Shown: piece by piece, positions 49,101 through 58,789 of the stretch | Numbering within the stretch: the first letter of the stretch is position 1 | Layout: each line of letters opens with the position of its first letter | Assembly (NCBI RefSeq): GCF_001540865.1 | Contig: NC_033627.1 | Span: 12,642,648 to 12,706,647, forward strand | Direction: 5' to 3' | Length of the DNA: 64,000 bases | Origin: Ananas comosus | Taxonomy: Eukaryota > Streptophyta > Magnoliopsida > Poales > Bromeliaceae | Made by a program: the position numbers and the translations under genes | The notes under the pieces: generated by a model | Told to the model about the DNA's origin: nothing | The model's database searches: none | The model's input: the letters and a program-made list of their open reading frames with translations, nothing else

Positions 49101-49864
49101 CATGCAGTTCGATTTAATCCCTATGCACGAAATAATGCCGTGATATCCTTGTGACCTAACTTTTGTGCAGAAATCTATCTATATGAGGCATATTTATTAT
49201 TCTTAATAAATTTGCTTCCTTTCTCAAAACAGGTTCAAGATCTCTGGCGGGCCAGGCACGAGAACATGGCTGGCTTGTGCAAGGAGGCGAAGGAGCTCAA
49301 GGATATGTTTCTGTCATTTGAGATCAGACATGTTAAGAGGGTAACAAAAAGCTATCATTGTTTGTCTTTTGCCGTTCCTTTGTTACATTTGGAAGCATTT
49401 TAAATCGAACTACTGCTGCTAAAAAAAGCGAAAACTCTATACTGTGATCTACGCAGCTGAGATAGAGCATAATGTGAAAGTAATTATATCTAAAATCATA
49501 TTGTAAGTAAGTAGGCTTCTGTGCTTCACCAAGTCTAAGTTCTTCAATATATAGTGATTATTCGTCTTTTGAGAACACTATTAGCCAAAAAAGGCTTTAA
49601 ACTAATTGAGATTTGTATTTTTTGGCAACCAATTTATTGCTGCTAATTTGGCTCACATTGGCTTTTCATATAACTTTGAAGGAGTTTAATGCGGATGCCG
49701 ATGCTCAGGCGAACCTAGCTGTCGATCTCCCGAGTACGAACATTCTGCCCCTTCTATGCACCCATTAGTTCTTCATGATCACATCATAATTCTTGTCAGT
49801 CCTCCTTTCAGCCGGAGAAATTCACGAGGAATCCGGTCTGCGCTTCTCTGATTCTGGTGCTTAA
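46192..49864 (+). CDS. Ribonuclease H1 with N-terminal viroplasmin (RNA/DNA-hybrid-binding) domain
   Basis: Nine exons (46192-46527, 46713-46871, 47486-47560, 47759-47845, 48569-48661, 48769-48912, 49233-49340, 49682-49733, 49812-49864) keep phase and give 368 residues. The first 85 residues are basic, Ser-rich and look like an organelle transit peptide. Residues 87-150 form the viroplasmin-like hybrid-binding domain (YVVRKGDVVAVYKN, then SVSVYKGYSLRKETEDYL). The RNase HI fold holds Asp227 in FDGASKGNPG, Glu267 in NNVAEYRAL, Asp291 in VQGDSKLV and Asp341 in NADADAQA, a complete DEDD site. Enzymes of this type cut the RNA strand of RNA/DNA hybrids; Arabidopsis RNH1B and RNH1C do so in mitochondria and plastids to remove R-loops. 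Exon 6 starts after GAATGAAG, chosen because it restores the ICRVREGLG block. Confidence 0.92.
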
Positions 49865-50830
49865 AAGGAGCTCTCGCCGAGTTTTACTACGAGAGAAATA
49901 ATAGAAAGGGATTGCTACGAAAGGAAGCAATCGATCGCTTCGACTCCGAACTCTTTCTTGTCTTTTTGCCTGATAATTTTACAACAATTGATTGCACCAT
50001 TTTTTTACCAAATTTTTTGGAGGAGGTTGCTAGATCATTGAGAAGCTTGATGAGTTAATAGGTTGGCAAAGGGTGTTCACTTATTAATTGATTACTTTTT
50101 GTTGTACTAATTTTTCACAATTTTGAAGATAGGCCTTGAAGATGTATGAACTGTGATGCTGTACTTAAAATAGTGCAACAATACATCTTTTACGAGTTGT
50201 TTCCCCTTTTTTTGACATGTTATGTAGAGTAGAATGTTTTCCTATGTTTGATGCAGTGGTATAACAATTTTATTTTTCTAATACTAAAAATTTAAAATAA
50301 TGAACCAATAAGAGGGGGCAAAAATAGGATAAAATTTTTAATTATAGATTCCTCCTGTTTGCATCCCTAATTATATAATAATACTAAATATTCGAATTGG
50401 TTGTTTTAATTAATTTGAATGGGACATACGATTTACATATTATTTTTGAATGTATAAATAGTATTTTTCTTATATATTAACTCATTTTATGGTACGATAT
50501 AAATATTTTCTTCTTTTGGGGCATAATTTTACAATCCTAGATGTAGTAAGAAAACCACAATTTTTTATAGTTTTTAACTACTAGAAAATAAATTAAAAAA
50601 ATATATATATTCTATGTATCCACCATATTTACAGCTACAATTAAAAATCTTACGGGTGAGTAGAGTGGTCAACCCGAAATGATCGAACCCGACCCGACCA
50701 AACGGAGTTCGGATCCGCATCCGAATCAACCCGAAACCCGCTTATCCCTAATCCCGCTTTATCCCCTCCCTACACGGCCACACCTCTCTCTCGCTCTCGC
50801 TCTCTCTCTCTCTCTCTTCGTGGAGCAACA
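49865..50830. other. Intergenic region
   Basis: The first 300 bp are the probable RNase H1 3' UTR. AT-rich sequence follows. At 50668-50765 there are repeated AACCCGACCCG/AACCCG phrases, probably a repeat fragment, next to a CT-rich leader (50783-50818) of the next gene. Confidence 0.45.
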
Positions 50831-52961
50831 ATGGCGACGCTCTCCTCGCTCTCTCCCTCTCTCCACTCCCATCCCCGCACATTGCCCTCTCCTTCTCCCT
50901 CCTCCTCCCCTTCGTTCCTCTCGCTTCTTCCGCGGAGACCGAAGCCGTTCTCGAGCCCTAGAGCGACCGCGAATGGCGCCGTACGAGGCGGCGCCGCCCC
51001 GGCGGCGGCGGCGGCGGCGGCGGAGTTCGTCCCCGACTCCTCCTCCGACGTGCTCACCATGTTCTTCAAGGCACGCTTCTTCTCTCCTCTCCCGTTTTTT
51101 CCTGCTCCGATTCTGAATTGGTATTTGTTTTCTAGGGTTGAATCGTAAAGTTTAACTCTATTCCATTAGCAATTTGGTCCGTGTAGTTTGATTTGGTAAG
51201 AAGAAAATGAGCCAAATTCAACTTTTTTTTTGGCACGTGTTAGGGAAATTTACTAACTTTTAGATAGTTACTGGTTGGTGTTCTTGAATCAAATCAACTG
51301 GGGTTTCTTTGATCAAATTTAAGTTTAGTGGATCAAAAACTGCATGCAATTAGGAAAAAAAAAGCAAAAAATTGGTGAATTGATGTGAGTTTTAACCCTT
51401 TTTGTTATTGTTGGTGTGTACCAGGCTGAGGGAACCATGGATGAATCAAATATCCCTGCTGTGTTCAAGGCTCTAGAAGTTCGTATCGCCACTGCTCAAT
51501 TTCGCAATACTTGTTTGTTTAAAATTTTGAATATTTTGTTCAATGTGATCCTTATATTTGGGGCGGGTTTTGGATGTTGTTTTGCAGGGAACAGAGGGAA
51601 TCAGTGATGTGGTGGTGCGGGTCGCGGACGGCGTCGCCAGTGTTGAGGTGAGAGTGGCTTCTTTTCGTCGCCACATTTATCCGAACCGCGTAAACTTTAC
51701 ATCAAGAATCAGTTTTGTTTCTTGGTTTTATGCTTAGAATGTTTGAAATTGTAGGATAGTTCACATGATTCAGCTGACAATATATATGTATATATGCATT
51801 AGGGTTTGCTTGAGTTGGATTCACATTGAGCAGCTCTTTTTGATTCTAATGAGGTTGAACACAAATAAGGAAAAACTCACCTTTCTAGACTTCTGAGTTG
51901 TAGAGTTTTGGTGATCGCGATAAATGTATCGCAATAAGTAGCTGTTGTTAGGAGATAATGCGGCGACCTGGCTACTAGCACTAATAACCAGTCGAACGGG
52001 CCCAAACTATCGGCCTAATTTGCTTTTAAGTCTAGTTATCAGTATTAGAGTTTCTAGTCTCTATACTTCCATTAGGGCGTCGCAGATTTTCACAAACTAT
52101 CGGCCTAATATGCTTTTAAGTCTAGTTATTAGTATTAGAGTTTCTAGTCTTTACATTTCTGTTGGGGCGTCGCAGATTTTCTCTGTTAGGTCCAATTTTC
52201 AAGCCCACAATCGCTAGGCGGTGCGAGATCCATCTCACACTTTCGGCTAGCATACTGGCTTTGCTACCAAGTGTGACGATCTGGCCACTAGCACTAATAA
52301 TTTGTCGGATTCAAATCATCAGACCAAAATGTTTAGACTCGGTTATTAGTATCAGAGTTTCTGGTCCTTGTATTTTCATGGGGCGTCACAGATACTACGA
52401 AATATTATTCGAAGATTCTCGTATGCTCGAAAATAAGATCGGACTAATGTTATTCTACACTTATAACCGATTAGCTTGTCTAATGTGGCACACATTTACT
52501 AGCAGCGGCCGATTCCATTTGTACTAAACCTGCTACTAATCGCTAGTTCCTCAGAAAATAATACGCGAATAGTACTTGAGCCCCAAGCATAGATGTCAGT
52601 GGTACGATATCCAATGCACCATCCTACATGATGTTTGTTTCTCGCAATCTTGCACTGATCCATATCTTTGAGGGTTCTGTTTGTAATCTCATTCTATATA
52701 GTAACTTATTCCTTAGCTTTGAATATGAGGTAAAAATTGTGTTTACCAGTTGTCGTATGTTATCAGATCAACAAATAAGTTTCGCGCAAATCAAAGTTCT
52801 TAATATATTCGAGACTGATCTTCTTGGTGCAGTTGACGAAGCAGACCACCGTGCAAGCTACAGGGGCGGCTTCGAGTCTGGTCGAGATCATACAAGGGTC
52901 AGGATTCAAGCTGCAAGCTCTGAATTTGAGTTTCGAGGATGAAGAAGATGCTGCAGACTAG
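50831..52961 (+). CDS. Plastid-targeted HMA-fold-like protein without metal-binding cysteines
   Basis: Four exons, 50831-51070, 51425-51478, 51588-51647 and 52833-52961, give 160 residues. The first 60 or so are Ser/Pro-rich and Arg-containing with few acidic residues (MATLSSLSPSLHSHPRTLPS), like a chloroplast transit peptide, then Ala-rich. The mature part reads VLTMFFKAEGTMDESNIPAV, FKALEGTEGISDVVVRVADG, VASVELTKQTTVQATG and AASSLVEIIQGSGFKLQALN. This is the beta-alpha-beta-beta-alpha-beta pattern of HMA/ferredoxin-like folds, but with EGTMDES where a CxxC loop would be. It ends in an acidic tail, EDEEDAAD. Intron 1 begins with GC instead of GT (AAG|GCACGC) and ends in CAG, since no GT donor gives a usable frame. 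Function is unknown. Confidence 0.8.
51001..51021. repeat. (GCG)n trinucleotide run coding for Ala
   Basis: Repeated GCG codons in exon 1 of the plastid protein encode an Ala stretch at the junction between transit peptide and mature part. Confidence 0.8.
51961..52400. repeat. Tandem repeat in intron 3 of the plastid-protein gene
   Basis: Two clear units of about 90 bp (from 52003 and 52093) share AAACTATCGGCCTAAT, TGCTTTTAAGTCTAGTTAT, AGTATTAGAGTTTCTAGTCT and GGGCGTCGCAGATTTT. A third, diverged unit lies at about 52315-52392. The phrase CTAGCACTAATA occurs before unit 1 and again near 52280. Confidence 0.75.
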
Positions 52962-53329
52962 TTTTGCATTGCGACCGATCTCCGGTTTTGTTGATGTCAA
53001 ATTAATGCTATTTTCAACCCCTTTTTTTTTTCTTTTCATTTTAAATTTTTATTTATTTATTTATTTTACCTCCCTGTTGCCGTATATACTACTGTTTTGA
53101 ATACCAGCCCTTTTGTATCCATCGAACTGGAAGTCTCTATGCTGCAGTTGCTTCTTGTACTGTTTATAAGTTGTAAAGATGATGGGAAAAAAAAAAATGA
53201 AAACTTATATATGTTGTTTATTTTAGTTTACAATTTAAAATTATGAAAATTGTTAAAATTTGTTTATTTTAATTTACAATTAGAAATTGTTTATTATTAT
53301 AGTTTTTTTTTAAAAAAAAATTTCTATTT

Positions 53330-53336
53330 GTTGAGA

Positions 53337-53369
<33 letters not shown>

Positions 53370-53409
53370 ACCTTAATCTGGCGCCTTAGACCAACTCGGC
53401 CATCTCAAC
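53330..53409 (-). tRNA. tRNA-Leu (anticodon UAA)
   Basis: Read on the minus strand it starts GTTGAGATGGCCGAGTTGGT and ends with the complementary CTCTCAAC, giving a full acceptor stem. The anticodon stem-loop CCAGATTAAGGTTCTGG carries TAA. There is a long variable arm (GTCCGAAAGGGC), as in leucine tRNAs, and the T-arm reads GTGGGTTCAAATCCCAC. The A and B boxes (TGGCCGAGTTGG, GGTTCAAATCC) are intact. A T-run follows on the minus strand within 40 bp. No intron and no encoded CCA, as usual for nuclear genes. Confidence 0.96.
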
Positions 53410-54046
53410 TTGGACAAACATGAACAATAACACATCTAATATAAACTTTATATCAGAAACAACGAGAAATAAAATCTCCTCTTGCTTTCAGCGAAATAAG
53501 GAATTTTTGGGAGAGATATTAATATTTTGGTTAATATTATTCGTATACAAGCTCCAATCGAGGCAACAAGGGTGCGCACGAGAGAGAGAGAGAGAGAGAG
53601 AGAGATTGATCTTTGATGTTGTTGTACAATTCGCATGCATGCAACACTCATGAATTGAAATAATAGTAAATTACATAAAGCCCCTTTATAAATATTTATT
53701 TTTATGTTTTTCCTTTATAATTTTCAAAAGTCTATATTTTACCTACTCAATATTTTAAGTTGTTGCATTTAATTCCTCTCTATCAGGGTTCTATTACTAT
53801 TCTGTCAATTTCTTATAATTTATACTGAAAATACCCTTCAAAATAATTAAAATATATTAATATTTTTTTATAAAAGAAGTAAAGACAATTTGATTATTTT
53901 GCCATCTTCATTAACGTCGTTCCTCCTAATATTATTTAGAATTTTTAATATGACAAAGTATAGATTTTTGAAAGTCAAAAAAAATAAAAATAAAAAAGCA
54001 AATATTTCCAAAAAAATTTTCTATAATTTAGTCATATTAAAANTAG

Positions 54047-54081
<35 letters not shown>

Positions 54082-54100
54082 TCATTGACCGGATTGTCGA
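53410..54100. other. AT-rich spacer with microsatellites
   Basis: (GA)n at 53580-53604 and (TA)n at 54047-54078. One undetermined base (N) sits at 54043, just before the TA run. No gene was seen. Confidence 0.5.
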
Positions 54101-54930
54101 AAGGCCCCATAATCTCTCATTCTAAGCTACCCTACTATAATTTGCATTCAAATTAAGAATTTTATCATTTTCTGCCTAATATAGAATTGGGTTTTGAAGG
54201 TGAGCGGTAGAGGGAAGAGCAACAATCTGACTGTTGCATTCAAAACTTTTTCTAAGACACGGGATTCACTCACTAAACCCCGTGAGGGGGGATCCAAACA
54301 TATAACAAAATTGTGAACCAGACCAATTTTAATCCAATATGATCTTAAACTCCGCGAACCAAATATGCCCTTAGATGAAAACCAAGTGGGCAAAAATCCC
54401 TCCCGAGCAATTAATGAGCTGTCACTGTTTTGCCTAATATGTAAAAGGTATATTTGCAACTTGGTTCCCACTTGTAGTTTTTTTTTTTTTTTTTTTTTTT
54501 TCTTTTTTACATGTTGCTTGGACCATAGTTAGTTAATTCGGATTCGCCAAAAATTCGGTACGGATATAATACGGATAAAATTCGTCTTTTAATTTTTAAA
54601 TTCGTTGAAAAATACGGCTAAAAAAAGGATTCGGTACACCAGAAACTTCAAAACTCAATTTTAGCTCTCTTAAAATCTCAATATATATAATCGTTAAATC
54701 GTTAAATTATATAAGGTTCTGGTTTTAATTTTTTATAATCTTTTTCTGATGTTACAATACAATAGTTTCTTTTTAGCATGAGAAAAAGATAATTTTGTTT
54801 GCAATACCTTCAAATCGCAGCTACTTTCATTTGATTACGTTTGCTAATTAAGGAATTTATATTAGTAGTTTCATTAGATAATTGATCACTAATAATAATC
54901 AATTAAATTAAATCCTTGCTTACTTGAGTT
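54101..54930. other. Spacer, no gene recognised
   Basis: It contains repeated-looking phrases (GCCTAATATAGAATTGG, GCCTAATATGTAAAAGG) 240 bp apart and a T run at about 54478-54500. The frames seen are not domain-bearing. Confidence 0.4.
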
Positions 54931-54949
54931 GAAGATGTGTTAAATTGCA

Positions 54950-55195
54950 AAATGTTTTTTTTTTTTTTTTTTTTTGAGCTGTGGAACACCAGTGTATAGA
55001 CCCGGTGCACCATGAAAATAATTTCTTGGCACACAAACGAATCGTGTTCCAAGTTTGAAGGAAACAGTAACCTCGACGTGGCCTTAAATAGCACCACATG
55101 GAGAATAGGGAGTAGTTATTGCATGCACCCGGTGTATCCGCACGATTCATGCACCACACTCAATATTTGGCCATTCAATTTTTTTTTTTTTTTTT
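54950..55195. repeat. T-run-bounded repeat fragment
   Basis: Long T runs lie at both sides, and between them are GTATAGACCCGGTGCACC and GCATGCACCCGGTGTATCCG, an imperfect inverted pair. A similar GCACCGGGTGTAT phrase lies at 34637. Type unknown. Confidence 0.35.
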
Positions 55196-55786
55196 AAATC
55201 CTAAAACCTATAACATTAGGGTCATTGGATTAGATGTAACTATAAATGTACTATAATTTAACCATGGAATAGTAATAGCTATATATATCTTGTTTGGTCA
55301 GATGCAGCAAAAAATAATAATGACTATATATATGAAGTGGCGAGATTATCCCTCATTGCTGCAACTGAAATTGCCGCCAATTTATAATCAAACAGTCCCA
55401 AAAATCATCAGTATATGTTGTTCGATTAATAATACGGAAAAGAAAAATTCAAACAATGTCTTTCGAGTATCACTTAACACATCTAATGAATTAAATTCTG
55501 ATTTTGCACCTTCATAATAATAGGGTTTAAGTTAAGAAGTGGTGCATGCACTAAAACTAGAGAGAGAAAAGAATATATCCCTCTCTCCCACATGAGCAAA
55601 TTTTATCCATTCTCAATCAATTATCAAAGCCAAAAAAAAAAAGCAATTTAAGAAGCACTTTTAAAATATCACATTCAATGATGTAAGATGGCTTGTCACC
55701 CATGTGAAGTTTAAAAAGAAGATTATTAAACCCCTTAGTAATAACATATGCTTAAACACACATGGCCACCTCATATGCAACATGCA

Positions 55787-55794
55787 TATATAAA
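55787..55794 (+). promoter_or_regulatory. TATA box
   Basis: TATATAAA is followed about 25-35 bp on by a pyrimidine-rich CTCACTCTTATCC start-like region. It is the best core promoter for the plus-strand gene at 56520-57657. Confidence 0.5.
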
Positions 55795-55858
55795 CCCTAG
55801 CCAACTCACTCTTATCCTTTGCTCTTCTGTGTTAGCTTAATTTTTAAGCTCTTTTTCT

Positions 55859-55891
55859 ATGGCTTTTAATGCCCTAATAATCAAACCCTAG
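55859..55891 (+). other. Possible upstream ORF
   Basis: ATG GCT TTT AAT GCC encodes a ten-residue peptide (MAFNALIIKP) ending in TAG, in the inferred leader downstream of the TATA box. Confidence 0.3.
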
Positions 55892-56519
55892 TACTTAATT
55901 ATATATATCTATATCACCAGTGTTATTCCTACTTTGACCACCTACTTAAGATTCCAACCTTACAGATATTGCAGGTGGAGAACATGCAGGTAGAGGTAGT
56001 TTAGTTGTCTTATTTGTGGTTGCACAGTTATACTAAAGTTACATGTGGCTTAAAACAATGATTAATACCGGTCGCAACCACGTTAACGAGATATAAATGA
56101 TGGGTTTTCGTTGCTTAATCATTGCTAGATTCTGCAATGGCTATTTAGATCATCACCTCATCCTGGGGCAAAGAACACTCTAGTCACAAACAAGGGAGAG
56201 AGGAGCTGCAACACTGGTAATGACTCATTAAACTTATTACGAGCATGGTTATATGTATGCGCGTATGTATATGGATCTATCATGCTGACACATATTGTTG
56301 TTGGTTGTTATTTCATGATGATCAGATGAAGTAGTGAAGTACCTTCGAGACGACGAATCGGACGGCGGAGAGGAGGATGATGATGATGATGAGGAGGAGG
56401 AGAGTGAGGAGAGCAAAAGCAGGGCTTGGTTTTATAGTACTTTGCACCTGAAGTGCATATACAACACAATCACTAGTTACAATTTGTTGCATAGTTTTAA
56501 GATTACTGGAGTAAGGAAA

Positions 56520-57657
56520 ATGGGACACAAGGGTGAGGGTGTTACTGTAGGGTGCAAAGTCCTACCCATTTGCGACGCGGTCTCGGCGACCGGGCCCAAC
56601 GGCGCGGACAGCGGCGGAGAGGGTTCGTCGGAGAAGGAGGCCGGGCGTAGTGGGGAGAGGCGGCGTGCGCTGTCGCGGATGAAGGAGCTCATCAAGTGGG
56701 CAGCAGCAGCTAAGTCCCACAAAGTTGGTAGCAAAGCATGGAAGGTAAAGAGATTGATATAATTAGCAACACAGTTAGCAACTCATTTGTTTTGATTTGA
56801 ATGAATTTCGGTGAAATTAGCAACTCAGTTAGCTGTTGATCATCAATTATAATATTTCCACACAATCTCTTAAGGAAAAATAGTTATAGCCGTAACGGTT
56901 TATATGTCTCAACAATTATAATAAAATATTTTCATACATAAGTCACTAATTAGAAGTTGTTAATCGCACTAAACTATTTATATGTCATGCAATAATTTCT
57001 CCTAAAAGAAATTAATAAACCTTTAACTAACCTTTCTAAGCTTGACATAGCATTCTCTTTTCTTGTTGAAGATCTTGTACTTCAAAAGCAGAGCATCACT
57101 TAAGGACCCACTTGATGACCATATGAGCTCGAACTCGAGCAAGATCAGCTTCCGGTGGGACGTCGGCAGCTGCTCGTCGACGTCGACGGTGTATTCACCG
57201 TTGTCAGCGTTCGCATCCACAGCGCGAACCACACATATGATAGTGAAGAGCTGCTCCAACCTCTCAGTTGCTCTGCAAAGCACAGAGTGTGATGATCTCA
57301 GAAACTCATGCAGCCTAAACACTGAGGGGGGGTGTGTCAGAACAGGGCAGTGGATCACTACAGATTCTGATTGTAAGTTCTCTTCATACATAAAATATTA
57401 ACCTTTTTAGGAGGTTTTATATATCCATTCTCTACAAAAATAATCAATCAACAAAACAAACTGAGTTTTTCGAAGCAATCTACCATTCAGACTATTTCAG
57501 TGACTAATGGTGTGGTTTATTTTTTGAAGGACACATATAAGATACATTGTTTTACAAGGCTTACTATGATGGATACATTTCATTTCTCTAAAATGCGACA
57601 AAATTAATTTCTAACAACAAATTTAACAAATTTGCAGTTGTGGTGCTGGAGCTATGA
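56520..57657 (+). CDS. Plant-specific protein with C-terminal WITTDSDFVVLEL tail, unknown function
   Basis: Exons 56520-56744, 57072-57372 and 57638-57657 join in phase to 181 residues from the Met in MGHKGEGVTVGCKVLPICDA. Recognisable blocks are RRALSRMKELIKWAAAAKSH, SSNSSKISFRWDVGSCSSTS and the end, where exon 2 (QWITTDSD) and the tiny last exon (FVVLEL) together form a tail I associate with a family of uncharacterised plant proteins. No enzyme motif is visible. The N-terminus is uncertain: the frame stays open upstream to about 56320 and carries an acidic run (EEDDDDDEEEESEES). A splice into that frame from an exon near 56130-56216 is phase-possible, so the protein could be about 90 residues longer. 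Confidence 0.7.
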
Positions 57658-58789
57658 AAAGGAAATGAAGGAAACTGGGTGTGCTAAAATGATCTCTCTC
57701 TGGAACAATTGGCAACAACCATTCCTCATGGTGGAAACAATGGAAAATTGAAACAACAAATCAAAATGGGAGGATATTAACTAAGCATCAAGCAGAGTAC
57801 GATGAATGTAAATCTCCTATGAAGGGTTTAGACAATAATGCAATTCTAAAATTAGCACTTGGATAAAGCTTGGTACCATGAAACATTAGTTCAGTAGAGT
57901 GACAAATGCAAACTAATCCAAACTCATAATTTATTCTAATTTCGAATCGAGGGAACCTTTAAGGCTCTCCTTGTTAGTTTGTCCTCTTTGGTGCTGGGCA
58001 TAAAATAGCAAACCACCTTCGGCTTTTGGAGAAAGCGGTTGTTTCACATGGTGGCAGAGTACAATCCTGAATTCAAACCTCATCAAGCCCATCTATTAAA
58101 TCGACAAAACAAAAACAAAAACTTCGCTCATTCGGTTCCGAAGTCCACCTCGTGCATCTATTTATAATCTCGGGTCGAATATTGAGAAGTTAATAACTAT
58201 TGAGTATAAATAGCAAAATAGCCAGTATGTGAGAAGAACTGAGAGCTCTTGCAAAAATAGCTTTGTAATGCACTAATTTCTCAAAAGAAAGCTACTTCAG
58301 TAATTATTTGAGTCTGATCAGATTCAAGGATTACATGATTTAAAGCAAGCCAAACAGAGAAAAGATCGAGCCAAAATAATTATCAATATAAACCTAATTT
58401 CAAATTAGAAATTACATTTTTTTTTTATTTTTTTATTTTTTTCAGGATTCAGGTAGAGGTGTTGAATACACACAAATAAGATTATATAGGACTGCAGTTA
58501 AATTTGATCAGATTAGATAAAATGTGATTCAATTAAGATATATGAACCAGATCGAACTCATTCAAACTATTACTGCAATAGTACAGATCTTACACAGTCA
58601 TAATATAGTTGGTGGATCTCGATCCTGTTTGTAAATCATAATAAATGTGATACAAAACGAAGTTAGAGTACAATGATTGATACCACTTACTTAAATGAAG
58701 GTATGAATTCAAAGACACCCTTTTATTTCTGACCTACATGTACTTAGAAATAAGAATGCTGCCGAACCTCGCAAAAGAGCCACCGTGAA
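57658..58789. other. Intergenic region, no gene recognised
   Basis: The first part is probably 3' UTR. Around 58035-58085, ATGGTGGCAGAGTACAATCC and GAATTCAAACCTC resemble a B-box-containing SINE remnant, but this is weak. The last part is probably the 3' UTR of the kinase gene. Confidence 0.35.

Noticed and set aside
57023..57391. 122-residue minus-strand frame
   Set aside because: Antisense to exon 2 of the plus-strand gene, whose splice phases and WITTDSD|FVVLEL junction fit exactly.
58035..58090. Possible SINE with a B-box-like GAATTCAAACC
   Set aside because: No A box, no 3' tail and no target duplication could be read; kept only as a remark.
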